Assembly (NCBI RefSeq): GCF_964340395.1
Contig: NC_135563.1
Location: 20,124,651-20,152,150 of the forward strand
Length of the DNA: 27,500 bases
Origin: Glandiceps talaboti
Taxonomy: Eukaryota > Hemichordata > Enteropneusta > Spengelidae
Reading direction: 5' to 3'
Position 1 is the stretch's first letter. Each line of letters begins with the position of its first letter. The translations under genes and the position numbers were made by a program. Below the pieces are notes generated by a model. That model was not told the DNA's origin, made no database searches, and saw only the letters and a program-made list of their open reading frames with translations. Below are positions 8,569 through 19,984 of this stretch, piece by piece.

Positions 8569-9606
8569 ATGGCAACCGAAAAGGACGCCTTGTGTGCCAG
8601 TTCCGCATCAGTAAAGGAATCGACAGAGAACGACTCAGAGAGTAAAGAAAGGTCATCCTCGTGTTGGAATGCTGTGACAGGAGCTTTGGCGGCTTTATGC
8701 AGTGGAATTTGTTTGTCTTTATCAGATGCGTTCATGACTTTCGGTGTTCAGAATGGAATATCACCAAGTCAACAGCTTATGATGAAATCGGTCGTCGCAA
8801 TAACGGTGATGGTACCACTACTGGCTTATCACAAAGTAAACGTCTTGAAAATTGGCAGGAAAAACCTGATCCTGAATATTATCAAAAGCAGTCTAGAAAA
8901 TGGGGGTGATATTTTATTTTATTATGCTCTTGTTTGGGTTGGCCTTGGCAATGGCACTGCAATAGATAGTGGCGGTTTACCTGTGTTTACATCTGTAATA
9001 GCTGTTATTGCCCTAAGAGAACGCTTAACATGTATATACATTATTGTGATCTTGGTCAACATATTTGGTATCATACTAATTTCTCGACCTGAATTTCTAT
9101 TTGGTTCAACGGAAGGCGGATCTGGTCTTGGCTATGTCTTTGCTGTTCTTTCAGCTTTAACGTTTTCAATCGGAGCCGTGTGCTCGAGAGGAATGAGTGA
9201 AGACCTGTCACTTTTAGTTGTTGTACTGTTCAATGGGATATGTGGTGTTATTATCAGTCTACCTGTTGCTTGTGTTACCAGTCAGAATCATATTTATACC
9301 GCCTTAGTGAATCACCCTGCTAATATCGGTTATATGGTAGGCATGACTGGATTCTATATGCTATATTGTTGGAGTTTCAACAAAGCGTTACAGTTAGAAA
9401 CAGCAGCGAGGGTGATAATTCTTTTCAATATGGGGGTAGTTGTTAGTTTCCTACTTGATGTTTTTGCGTTCCATCGAGTCATACATTTGCTAAGTATAGT
9501 AGGAACATGTCTAATCTTGCTTACGTCACTGGTAACCAGTCTATTGGCATGGATGGAAAATTACAAAAAGGACATTGCCCGACCAGACCAAAATAGTGCC
9601 GATTAA
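8569..9606 (+). CDS. Intronless DMT/EamA-type transporter, SLC35G-like
   Basis: A complete 345-codon frame from the first ATG after an in-frame stop at 8515 to TAA. The hydrophilic N-terminus (residues 1-32, Ser/Glu-rich) is followed by about ten membrane segments, near 34-60, 68-87, 100-120, 130-149, 153-172, 186-205, 213-233, 252-270, 280-298 and 304-327. The architecture is two EamA repeats. The first ends with the typical ALRERLT and GIILISRP, and the second ends with DVFAFHRVI and a last helix. Length and motifs fit the drug/metabolite transporter superfamily, near SLC35G proteins. The substrate is unknown, since SLC35G members are poorly characterised, and location in an internal or plasma membrane is open. 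The absence of introns beside an intron-rich neighbour suggests an old retrocopy or an intronless subfamily, but the frame is intact. It lies 1.56 kb downstream of the SLC6 stop on the same strand. Confidence 0.9.
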   Translation: MATEKDALCASSASVKESTENDSESKERSSSCWNAVTGALAALCSGICLSLSDAFMTFGVQNGISPSQQLMMKSVVAITVMVPLLAYHKVNVLKIGRKNLILNIIKSSLENGGDILFYYALVWVGLGNGTAIDSGGLPVFTSVIAVIALRERLTCIYIIVILVNIFGIILISRPEFLFGSTEGGSGLGYVFAVLSALTFSIGAVCSRGMSEDLSLLVVVLFNGICGVIISLPVACVTSQNHIYTALVNHPANIGYMVGMTGFYMLYCWSFNKALQLETAARVIILFNMGVVVSFLLDVFAFHRVIHLLSIVGTCLILLTSLVTSLLAWMENYKKDIARPDQNSAD

Positions 9607-10882
9607 GATATTCTAGGACTAACATAGGACTAATGTAGTACTACGTACATACTGAGCATAACTTACTATTTTGAATGAATATTACACTGAGTTATATATT
9701 TGTCTCAGATATTCATCCCTCAAGATAAATGAAATTTCTGACAGATATTACGAGTTATGAATTCATTACCCTATGCTGAACTCTTTACAAATGTTGGTGA
9801 TTGTCACTAAATTGCCAATGAAAACATGAGAATATCCAGTTCATCATATTGTCAGGCAAAGACCGTGGTACGGCCACTGGAACCAGCTGTGAGGATATAT
9901 TTATTTGTGATGCAATATTAAACCCGACTAAAAGTCCCTCCTGTGTTAAAACTTGACAATGAAAGCACTGAACATATTCTATAGTGTGTATATATACATA
10001 TATACTGTAAGTATTTAGAATAGAAGGATTTATGATTAGGTTCGTTATTAATTTGTTATCAGTCGAGGTTGATAGCAATATTCTATTTACGAATGGCGGT
10101 ATCGGGTACTTTTAAGTTAAACAAAAATGTATAATATTTCAGCTTATGTATGCATCAATTTTATCATCCATTTAGTCTCATACCATGTGTGTTGGTTGAA
10201 ACTCTCAGAGGAAATAGAAATGGTATATGTTACGTTAGAGAAACAATCTATGAAACTACGCAGTACTACTTCTTAAAAAGTAAACAAAAAGAGTAATTAA
10301 AAATTAAAATGAAGTTTTTTCTCCTGTCAATAGTTTCTTTAGTTTTTTTGGATACAGGGGACATCGTAGTATAAAGTGATTTTTATTCAAAGTGTGATGC
10401 TGTACATTTGCATAATCTTGATGTCGTATGATAACAATCTCTTTCATTTTATTTACTGCTCAGGATGTTAAATCCATTGTTACTTTGATTCAAATAAACA
10501 ACTAGTTCGAAATAAAACCATAAAGCTCTCCATTTTTAGCTTGCTGTAAGCATTCAATTTACATTGTACGAACGTTCCTGTTTGCGTTAACACAAAAAAG
10601 GAAATTGTATTTGTCTTTAAACTTAACATTATATTACAGTTTTCTCTGTAATGTTTTCTTCGTTGATTACATCCTTTCTTGGATGTTATTCAGGGGGCAT
10701 TGTCTTAGACAGTGGTTTCCATTCTACATTTGAATGTGAGGTTGAATTTCAATTTTTACATAATCTTTAAAAAAAATTCTAGTTTGAAATTGAATTGCAA
10801 TTCGAGAAGTTGGTAATCTTGGCTAAATGCACAGACAGCAAATCAAAGGATGGTGACTTAAACAAAGCCATTCTTCTTTGCA
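9607..10882 (+). other. 3' flank of the DMT gene
   Basis: AT-rich sequence without a credible coding region. AATAAA occurs at 10493-10498 and 10511-10516, rather far (about 900 bp) from the stop; no nearer canonical hexamer was noticed. A weak minus-strand open frame at 9785-10078 has no recognisable features. Confidence 0.5.
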
Positions 10883-11287
10883 TTGCAAGTGGAACTCTAT
10901 AACGACGTTCAGAGGGAAGTTCGAGGAAGTGGATGTGTTTGGTCGTTTCATATGCTTAATGTCTTACTGTCAACTGGTATAAATGACAAAGAGAAGATTG
11001 CTTGCTACCTACCGATAACTTTCTCGGCAGTGTGGAACGATGCGAGAAAGCTTACTTCTGTTCTTTATTGTCAAATTTCCATACCAAAGCACTATATTAA
11101 AGGTCAAGACACTCTCAATGAGAGACCTATACACTGGCTTACGTCAAAAGATCTGTTTCCTCAGAAGATACATTCTCTGTTGTGCCTTTTTAAAAGTATG
11201 ATCTGTGTTAACATCAAAGTTCTGGAGTACTGTCCAAGAGTTCAGGCTTGCACTAAACTACAGACGTTACATGCAACAGCCAGTTGA
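10883..11287 (+). CDS. Unrecognised 134-codon open frame
   Basis: Starts in GCAAGTGG context (TTG start codon, no early ATG) and ends TGA. It is 134 residues with eight cysteines and no membrane helix, signal peptide or known motif. It is slightly longer than I would expect by chance in DNA this AT-rich, but the composition is unremarkable. It could be chance, part of an old transposable element (a Penelope-type relict begins 520 bp downstream), or an exon of an unseen gene. I do not assign a function. Confidence 0.15.
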   Translation: MQVELYNDVQREVRGSGCVWSFHMLNVLLSTGINDKEKIACYLPITFSAVWNDARKLTSVLYCQISIPKHYIKGQDTLNERPIHWLTSKDLFPQKIHSLLCLFKSMICVNIKVLEYCPRVQACTKLQTLHATAS

Positions 11288-11382
11288 ACTTAAAGTAGCA
11301 GGCAAAATCCGTCACATATCATGAATAAAGATACATATTGTCATTTTTACCTTCTTCCATTGAACTTGAAGCTTGATTTCAG

Positions 11383-11475
11383 GAAAAACGGCAGGTCAGT
11401 GATCCACAGCAAACAATCGATACGGAATCGTCTTCGGTGAAGGTTATGCCAACCGTTGAACCATGGCTGAAATGA
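11383..11475 (+). CDS. Possible terminal exon (weak)
   Basis: After a plausible acceptor (GCTTGATTTCAG, 11371-11382), a phase-0 frame of 30 sense codons reads hydrophilic, tail-like sequence (EKRQVSDPQQTIDTESSSVK, then VMPTVEPWLK) and ends TGA. It looks more protein-like than its surroundings, but no upstream exon that would join it was found, and the length is within chance. The upstream open frame at 10883-11287 ends in its own stop. Confidence 0.15.
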   Translation, partial: EKRQVSDPQQTIDTESSSVKVMPTVEPWLK

Positions 11476-11805
11476 TATCGTCCCCTTTGCAACTTAAGTC
11501 TGTTACAGTTAGATAAAGCGCCACATGGCATGGCGAAATTTAGTGAAAACTTGCTTGGCTAAAACTGTACTCTGTGTCACAGAACGTTCACCAACTGTCG
11601 CATGCACACCTTCTGTAGAATTATGCCAAAATGGGCCTTTGACCTTTACACTTTAAACCAATATGCGTTTAGAACCAAAGAAATTCATCAGATTGGTTTC
11701 ATAATGTAAATATCGGTTCCTTTATCACAAGTCCAATTATTTCGTCTAGACACGATTGGCTTTTTCAGTGGACTGAATGTTTTCGCCAGATGTTAATGGC
11801 GTCAC

Positions 11806-12182
11806 GTGGTTGTTGACCGATGCTTCGGAATTGAGGAGCGTGTGACAGCTGCAATCACCACTGTCCATACATGTGGATACCCAAACTGGGTTTTTGATTG
11901 CACTCAAAACAATAACAAGGATAAAAGTATTGATAACAGCACTAGTAGGAACAGATCTAAATCCCCTGGTATGGTTGTGCTCCCCTATGGCATGCCAACG
12001 GGGGTCTTAGTGAAAAAAAAACTAGCCAGGAGTATTGAAAACACAATTGCAATATTCAGTTAGTGTCAAAGCCTGGCTGCACAATCACGACGTTAGCTCC
12101 TAAAGACAATACCCCGTCGGAACACGTGTGTGGGGGCCACCTACGGGGTTGGGTACCAGGAACCAAACAATTTTTTTATGCC
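11806..12182 (+). pseudogene. Relict of a Penelope-like (RT/GIY-YIG) retroelement, frameshifted
   Basis: The first frame (11806-12063) contains TAAITTVHTCGYPNWVFDC, a Ser/Lys/Asn-rich linker and MVVLPYG. One base must be skipped near 12059. The next frame (12060-12182) then continues VSKPGCTITTLAPKDNTPSE and HVCGG. The ordered motifs GYPxW, VVLPY, KPxxTLRxxLVxPKDxxP and CG are what I recognise from the linker between the reverse transcriptase and the GIY-YIG endonuclease in Penelope-like elements of invertebrates. The reverse transcriptase upstream and GIY-YIG downstream are not recoverable by eye. This is a dead fragment: no ATG, at least one frameshift, and a stop at 12183. Confidence 0.6.
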
Positions 12183-12766
12183 TGAGCGAGGTGAGTATTA
12201 CAAGTACATACAGGTGTATGGTATATATGTACCGTGGGGCAGTCCTACTGGCATTGCTTAAATCAAAGTTCAATAGTGACACGTAATCTTATCTCAGGCA
12301 GATAATTTCATTTTGTAGTTGCTCTAAGACTTGAATATCCTATTTCATGTTGTCCAATTCAATGATGATATAATTGATACGGCTGTTAATTTAACCAACA
12401 GTTTCTCATCCTGTGGGTATACTCCAACAAATACGTACCTAATAAGTTACCATCACCCCTCATCAATCACTATCTCAGTATCTGTATTTGATGCATCGTT
12501 CCATACTCAACACCTTTCTTTAGTGCCTAAAGCTGTTACAATGATTAATTTTATAATTATCAATATAACGACATTCGTGTTTATATTGATCGATCAATCG
12601 ATTAAGCTATCCTCATCAATTGAACGAATTATACATTAATTCCCGTTTTGGTTACTAATAAGTGAGAAGATTAATTCGAATGTGTTGCACCTGTCTTTCT
12701 GAAAAGACGTAGTTGTAAGTTGACCGGCAGTTGCAGGAATTAGGTCACATCAATTGATACTAAGGC

Positions 12767-12768
12767 TT

Positions 12769-12867
<99 letters not shown>

Positions 12868-12957
12868 TTCATTCATTCATTTTAAATTTATTTATTTATT
12901 TATTTATTTACCTACCTACCTACCTACCTACCTACCTACCTACCGACTTATTTATTT
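12767..12957. repeat. (ATTT)n-(ATTC)n-(CCTA)n compound microsatellite
   Basis: About 100 bp of pure TTTA units (12767-12867) are followed by a short ATTC run and more TTTA (to 12910). A CCTA run (12910-12944) and a final TTATTTATTTT complete it. It abuts the SINE-like element on its right and reads as (AAAT)n/(TAGG)n in that element's orientation, as expected of an expanded SINE tail. Confidence 0.95.
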
Positions 12958-12960
12958 TCC

Positions 12961-13172
12961 ACACATGCATTGCCCTATAACAGGAGGAGGGTTCAGTGTT
13001 AATACAGGAGGAAACCGGAGTACCCGGGGAACGGTACCTGCGTTCTTCGGTAGAGTCACTAAACCGTCCAAACTCTTCTTACTTACAGAGTGGGTTCGAA
13101 CCCCGACTGCAGTGGTAAGAGGCAAATGGAATGGTTTAACCACTCACGATCGGCCACCGACTACCCAATTAG
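12961..13172 (-). mobile_element. tRNA-derived SINE-like element
   Basis: On the minus strand the head at 13172-13085 has a split A-box-like stretch (GGCCGATCGTGAGTGGTTAA, near 13154) and a perfect B box, GGGTTCGAACCC, at 13103-13092. The body contains CCCGGGTACTCCGGTTTCCT, a sequence I recognise from abundant dispersed repeats of marine invertebrates and fish. The simple-repeat tail follows at 12957-12767. Both strands carry short open frames here, which are artefacts. The exact SINE superfamily (for example one of the conserved-core families) cannot be decided by eye. Confidence 0.65.
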
Positions 13173-13195
13173 ATGCTTTCACTGACATGTTTTGA

Positions 13196-14725
13196 TTTGT
13201 TTTTGTTGTATGTACTATTAATGACCTTGAATCGCCTCTAATCATGGTCATGATATTTGCTAATCGGACTATCTTGTTTAAGCCACGCGAGTACTGAATT
13301 GTCGTGTACGTCTAGAAGTGTCAACCGCCCTCTAAGTCGAAATTGTTATTACTATTATCTATGTTCAAATTGCCAGTATCATGGATTGATTGAGATTGGA
13401 GAGATTATGGAACTCTACATTTTATAACAATGGAATCATAACATTATACCCTTTACAGAATGAGCATACAGTTTTAATAAAACGAGATATGAAGTTCGAG
13501 TCATGATCATTAAGAGTGGCCACAAGGTTTTTATGTTTCAAAAACAGTGTATGGCCTTTTGGGCGAAATGTGGTGAAATAATTATTTAGTGAAGATAAAT
13601 TGTGGTCTTTCTCTCAAGACGAAGGAGATGAGGTAATGACGAAATGTCGCGGGGTCGGATGGGGTGCGATTCTCGATTTGCTTCAGAATGCAAGGGAATA
13701 CTTAAATATTACTTTTATTAAAGTGACTATGTTAAACTTTGAACAAATGTCAGCATCAACTGAAAATAATATCACGTCTCATAACAGGATACATGATTGG
13801 TGGAGCTACCAACATCTGCATATATCTCCTTTCCAGTCTGAAAGAATATTTGATATTTAAACGGTTCACCGTACTATGTGTTCTCTTCTGAAAACAATGG
13901 AACATTCTTCGAGGTAGTAAGCCTGTTTGTTATACAATATGCCAGTAGCTATGTCTTTGTCACCAGATATATATTACTAAATTCTTGAGACACGATTTCT
14001 TCTTTGCTTGTGACAGAACTATGTGCGATAATTATGTGTAATACACCCTACAGCAAGTAATCAGCATTTCATGTGCTTCGTTGAGGTATAAAATCAAATT
14101 GGTACATCTAGTATGTCACATAACGTTATTAGCCAATGATGAAGCGGCAAGTAAAAGTAGGTCAGAAAGATGGTTTTTGTTTAATATGTACTGTTCCCGA
14201 AACAAATCAAGGCAACGCTCGCTTCATCTCGGTGTACTGATGCAGTTGCTAGGATACGCACAGTGTTGAGAGATGAAACCAGAATTTGATAAATCATTCG
14301 CCACTGTGAATATTAGGCTGGTGACATTTAAAAGTATACTTTAACTAGATTTAGATGAGCTGATTAATAATTAATCAATATGTCGCCTTTGATTGTGTGC
14401 AGGTAATGGATGAATACACATGACGTTGACAGTGACATGAAGATAGCGGTCACGTTGATAGTAATTAGTTCTAACTTTGTCACAAGGACTTACGAGATCT
14501 CCAGATATATATATGATTTATTTTCTTCCAAAAATCCCTCTATGAATATTGATGATGGAAGGTATAATATATATGCAGACAGCATTTTGTTGTCAGCTCA
14601 TAAAATAGTATTCCTTTGATTCCCCATCCAAACCCTTTATCCAGAACATAAATTAAAGAAGAAAAAACTCAATGACAATTACTCGTATGTAGCGTACATT
14701 CAAATCATAGTATAAGATATATTTT
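13196..14725. other. Non-coding stretch, nothing recognised
   Basis: AT-rich. Short open frames (13600-13860, 14081-14269, 14410-14619, all +) show no motif, no splice context and no repeat structure. I regard them as chance. Confidence 0.6.
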
Positions 14726-15158
14726 GAAGGGCTTAGTGATATTTTGAGATATTTCCCAAAACAAACCTTTGGCGTTAAGCCCCTGCGACCTTGAATCAAA
14801 TTTAGATCACAGTTTTTCCGCATTTATCTGTCTTTAGCCAGAAAGATTCGGTGAGATAAAAAACGGCAAACTATCGGAAAATGTCACCAGAACTTAATGC
14901 GAAATATGTCATTTTTAGAATAAATAACAAAACCAAACAATTTGTTCACGAGGCCTCTTAGACCCTGACCCAACATTAATTTCTGACTGGATCATAAGTC
15001 ACATATGAATAAAATTAGAATTGTTAAGAGTAAAAAATCACAGGAAAGGGTTAGGTCCTTTTGGCACAAACCCCCTTTCATTTTGTGGAACTGGCGCCGA
15101 TTCACTTTGGTTATTAGTCATTTCTCCTCACAACGCTTGCTTTGAATGTATTAAATGG
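14726..15158 (+). repeat. Interspersed repeat, copy A
   Basis: Shares ordered blocks with copy B at 17946-18255 in the same orientation. They include GAAGGGCTTAGTG, CAAAACA, TCAAATTTA (14796), TGTCTTTA with GGTGAGAT (14850), AAAATGTCAC, GAAATATGT, TTTTTAG, TTCACGAGGC (14944) and TTTGAATGTA (15141) followed by AAATGG. Copy A has about 165 bp between the last two blocks that copy B lacks. There is no coding capacity and no terminal inverted repeat that I can see. Confidence 0.6.
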
Positions 15159-17385
15159 CTTCCTTGGGACTTTGGATAGCGAATCCATTACTAAATGAAA
15201 TCGCATAGCATCAAAGTAGTTCCTATTGACCTTCTACGATTTGCTATCAGTGAGTCACTTTGAGTTAGTACAGGGACTTATTAGTACAGGTTGGTGTACT
15301 GGCTTATCACAAATAGAAACTATTACAAAATGACGATAGCAGAGATTTAATTGATATCAAAGTGTTCACCGCCTACACTGGGTATTTTTATACATCGCGT
15401 ACACTATATGACGATAGTGACGTGTATTTATATCCAAGAATAAGACATTGACATTTACAAAAAAAAGTTTATTTGTGATTAACGGTTTCCATAGCAACAC
15501 ACAACTTACGAATATAAAATAATCTTGTCTATCTACAGCTACATTAGGTTGAATCTGGTTGTTTTGGTATCACGTGAATGAAATACATCGCCTGGTATTA
15601 CAGTATTTTTTAGCTTTATTTTGATACTGTTAGTATAAATACATGTTATATGTCCTTATATGTTAGTATAAATACATATGTTATATGTCCTTATGTCACA
15701 TCGCATTATATGAGTGGGTTTGTCACAAAGCAACAACGTAACATCACAGTAAAGAAATTTTAATCTGCACATTAACCCTCCAAGACTTAGTGTCGACAAT
15801 GTCACGTGAAAACATATAAAGTGGTAGATTTTGAGACAGAGATAACTACAACAAGGAAGTCATTTATTTAGTACGTATTAAAATGCACTGTAAAATGAAT
15901 GTGTTGTCCAAGATGAAGTGACATACAGTGATATCGTCATTTCAATCATGCTGCCGTGATAAATACAGGGCAATAAATGTTTAGTCAAACATAAAATTGT
16001 CACTAAATTGAATTGTGAAGTTTTATCAAGATTAAAACTGGGGTAATACGAAGTTGTAAACATGCAATGTTATATTGCAATAGATAAATAGAACTCGTTA
16101 AAGTACTACCAATGATGACGCTAACAATCCCTACATATATCTTCACCTAAAATATATGTGCTATTTCCCTATAATTATGCCTTGTGTTTTGCTCTAAAAC
16201 GAGTCAGATGTATAACAAGATCTATGAATTGTTGTGAGTGCAGCCCTATACAGAAATGTGACTTTTATAACTGATTCGGTGTAGTTGTGTATATGGTTAC
16301 TGAATCTACTGGTCACTGTCCATACTTCCCTCAGATGCTACATTTTGTTCCTGAAGTTGTGGGCACTATCAAATAAATTTCGTAAGCATAAGCTATTTCG
16401 TCATCAGTAGCCATGGGATCGTTTAAAATCATCACTTAATGTTCTCTTGTATACGTTCATGAACACACTTGTCCCCCGAGGGGTTAACATTTTGGTAAAA
16501 AGTCTTTTATTATGTGTTTTGCTGGTACATTTGTTAACGTAAGTATGACTTATTTTGCACCCGTTTCGGTGGCAGACGACAGTCCCTCGAAATAACTCTA
16601 GCTTCGTTATCGCACCAAAGGCAAGTGTAAGCCCTAATCTAGTACAGATTAAGTTTTATTAGAAATAACACCAAAGGAAACCTATTGAATTGAGCAAGTT
16701 AAAACCCATAGCGGTTTGTCTAAATACTAAAATGGTCAAACTTAAGATAGATACACAGAGAAGGTCTCAAATAGACAATACCAATTAATTTTGTTTAATA
16801 TTCGATTAGTTTTTGTGGGTGAAAGTACAACGTTGAATCTTACATCATTATCACTATAGTGGACAGAAGTTGAACACATCAGGTAACCTTGTCGCTTAAA
16901 TCGCACTTGTAATTTATTTCACGTTTGAAAAACGACCAAGGGCAATATTTTTAGACTTATACGTAATTTGTCAAAGTCGCTGATACGTACGTCGGCTACA
17001 AAATGGAACATTTGACATTGAAATTGTTTCATTGATTCTATACACGAATATCTAGATGCAAATTAGTGTAATTTATAGTTGGTTTAAGAAGATTTGCATA
17101 TGGTAAAAGTGCATTACAATGTGATTCCACTGTAACGCAGGATCGATTACAATGTGATTTTACTGTACTACATTACACATACTACTAGGAGAAGAAAAGA
17201 AATTGGCTGTAAAATTTTACTGTGATCGGAATTGAACCGTTTCAGAAATAGCAGTTACAGATTACTTTCTTCAATTTGGTGGTATTGATTAAATTGTATA
17301 CGTAAGTGTACTTTTTTAGGGCATTCATATACATCATGTCTAGGTCATTGTAGAATCTGGCTTTCGGAATGACGCTCTATCCAAA
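15159..17385. other. Non-coding stretch with one small tandem duplication
   Basis: Nothing coding was recognised on either strand. The only structure is a 33-bp direct duplication (GTTAGTATAAATACAT... units starting at 15629 and 15662), with the copies differing by a two-base insertion and a few substitutions. Confidence 0.6.
15629..15696. repeat. 33-bp tandem duplication
   Basis: Two adjacent copies of TTAGTATAAATACAT plus GTTATATGTCCTTAT. The second copy has an extra AT. Confidence 0.85.
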
Positions 17386-17463
17386 ATGCATACTAATGAG
17401 TTACAAGTGTGTTGCATATTGATGGATAACTGTGTACGTTTCATTTCAAATTTACCATACATG

Positions 17464-17611
<148 letters not shown>

Positions 17612-17945
17612 ACATATGTATATATATAGTGTAGGTATATATTATATATTATAAGTTGCAAAGTCATAAATTCATTTACTTTTTGAATTCATCCTTCAAC
17701 TGATTCTGATTCGTTTGACTTCTAGGCTTATGTAATAACCTATGATGGGAGTTACGCAATTCAGACATTCCTCTTGGCATTGATTGATTTTGACGTCGAT
17801 ATACAAATATATCCTTCATACACACGATAAGTTTTCTTTATACATTGACAAACTAAACCTGGAGGATAGATAACGGATATATTCAAATAACCTCATTTAC
17901 ATATCCACTGCTTTTCAAATGTGTTAATATGCAATATTGACAATT

Positions 17946-18255
17946 GAAGGGGTTAGTGCTATAAGGGCCTAATTACAAAAGTGATATTTCGAGAAAAATG
18001 CCAAAACATAAATCATATGTTTTCAGCAATATACACTAAGTCAAATTTATATAACCTTTTTCCCCCACATTGACTGTCTTTACCAGCACAAATTTTGGTG
18101 AGATCAGAGATCGAAGAAACAGCAATATATCTAAAAATTGTCACTAGGACTGCAGTGTTGAGAAATATGTTGTTGTTGTTTTTAGAAAAACGAACATTTT
18201 TTTCACTAGGCTCTTTCTCTCTGAGACAACTTTGAATGTATCACACACAAAATGG
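17946..18255 (+). repeat. Interspersed repeat, copy B
   Basis: Diverged relative of 14726-15158. Blocks in order: GAAGGGGTTAGTG, CAAAACA, TCAAATTTA (18041), TGTCTTTA, GGTGAGAT (18107), AAAATTGTCAC, GAAATATGT, TTTTTAG, TTCACTAGGC and TTTGAATGTA (18231) followed by AAATGG. Divergence and indels suggest an old, unrelated insertion of the same family, or an ancient 3.2-kb direct duplication. Confidence 0.6.
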
Positions 18256-18270
18256 AGTATGGTCGGTGTT

Positions 18271-18376
18271 TGATCGAACGTCCAAGAGCTAACTAGTGGG
18301 GTTATGGTAATCTACGAGTCATGTGATCAAACTTCCAATAAAGAACTAGTGAGGATATGGTAATGGTTACCAATCT
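18271..18376. repeat. 53-bp imperfect tandem duplication
   Basis: TGATCGAACGTCCAA...ACTAGTGGGGTTATGGTAA (18271-18323) is followed by TGATCAAACTTCCAA...ACTAGTGAGGATATGGTAA (18324-18376). It directly adjoins interspersed-repeat copy B. Confidence 0.8.
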
Positions 18377-18397
18377 AGGCAAAATTGTAATTAACGA

Positions 18398-18509
18398 GAT
18401 AAACAAACAGACAGGCAGAAAGGAAGGCAGGCAGACAGATAGATAGACAGACAGTAGAACGGATTGACGGACGTACACACACAGAGAGACAGGCGAGCGG
18501 ACGGACGGG

Positions 18510-18547
<38 letters not shown>

Positions 18548-18563
18548 CACACACACACACACA
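18398..18563. repeat. Degenerate CAGA/CAGG tetranucleotide satellite ending in (AC)n
   Basis: Purine-rich ACAGACAG, GGCAGGCAGACAGATAGATAGA and CGGACGGACGG units, ending in about 11 AC dinucleotides. The Cys/Val/Ser-rich minus-strand open frames across it reflect the repeat and are not genes. Confidence 0.93.
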
Positions 18564-19984
18564 CGGACGGCTGGCTAAGAGATAAATAGTATTTTATTAG
18601 AATGACTATCGATGCCAGATACCATTCACTCTTTTTTATGTTATAAACTGAAAAGACAATAAAATCGTCTGAGGCTTACATTTCTGTTTCCTCAATCACC
18701 TATTTCATTTCTTATTTTACAATATAACTTTACTGTTTCTACAAACATTAGGACAAGGCTCCCTCGATTTCCCTCGTCATAGTTTCATATCTAGTTCAGT
18801 TTTATGTACTATGTCATCTATTAATAATAAGCCATCAAACAATATTTAGCATTGACATGGACACTGTTTTATTACATTAAACACGTGCAATGGTAATCCA
18901 CACAAGATGAGTTTACATTATGATCTTGTACCTCAATTTTACTGTTATTCACAAAATGCAATCATTTTGTACCATCAAATTTAAACGCCCATGCACAAAT
19001 CGAAGGAAAGATATCGTAATTCGTTTTATCCGTGTATCTTAAAGATATCATTGGTCATTGGTTTATAACGCCTTTGATCACAGCCTAGTCATTAAATATA
19101 CGACTCACTCACAAATCATAACAGCATAACAACCAATAAAACAGATCCACATTGGCCTGTGTGAGACATCACTGTCGATAGCATTTACTGAAGTCAAGAA
19201 GTCATTGACCTCCCTCTTGTAAATACAAAGTAAAGCGGTAATGATGTAGAAGTTTCGGTCAAAAGGTTTCCTGATGCGATCAAATGATATAAGCGCATAA
19301 TGATGGCAAGGTAAATCTATAGAATGGTTTTATACAATGAGTGATGACTCGTTTTCAAACAAACATCACATGATCACATGTTTTAGTAAATGCACAATAG
19401 TATGGTTGTATAGAGTGACATAAATGAGATTACCTCTCCAACTACTGTGTTGCTGATATTATATAACCTACCAGCCATAAGTCACAATACATCATTTGTA
19501 ATACACGTTGTTCTATTTTCATCTAGCGCATATTAATTTAGCGGGACATTTATCTCCATGAGATGATTATGATATCATATGATATATTTACATGGATCTT
19601 TGAGATACAAAGAAGACAAACACGACTTAGTTTTCTTTTAAATGTAAAAGCTTAATGCATCTGCTTCAGAGTACTTGGTCTCTTCGAATACAAATTATTA
19701 ATAAAATATTGCTTGTATGTTTGACAATAACAAATCATATATGACGACATGGTTGTGATACACAGATGGTAAACAATGTATTACACCCTGGCAAAGTAAT
19801 AGCAATACATTAAGTATATTAAGTTTTGATATTTTAAATAAATTGCAATATGTACATTTCTTTTGTATATTCATATCAGACAGGGTAATAACACTGGTGT
19901 GGATATTTTCCTTTAGTTTTCGTGCAGTTATTCAGTCATCTTAATGACTGAACCCTCTTATTGTTTTCATTCGCAATATACAAT
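18564..19984. other. Non-coding AT-rich stretch
   Basis: No credible exon, repeat array or RNA gene was recognised. A short palindromic ATGATATCAT motif lies near 19568. Confidence 0.6.

Noticed and set aside
12965-13195. Short open frames on both strands with motif GGNRSTRG
   Set aside because: They lie in the SINE-like element. This peptide is a known kind of artefact from a dispersed repeat and not a host protein.
13600-13860. 86-codon plus-strand frame
   Set aside because: Non-ATG start, no motif, no splice signals and ordinary composition; chance frame.
18302-18562. Cys/Val/Ser-rich minus-strand frames resembling a cysteine-rich peptide
   Set aside because: Translation of CAGA/AC simple repeats in two frames at once; no signal for a gene.
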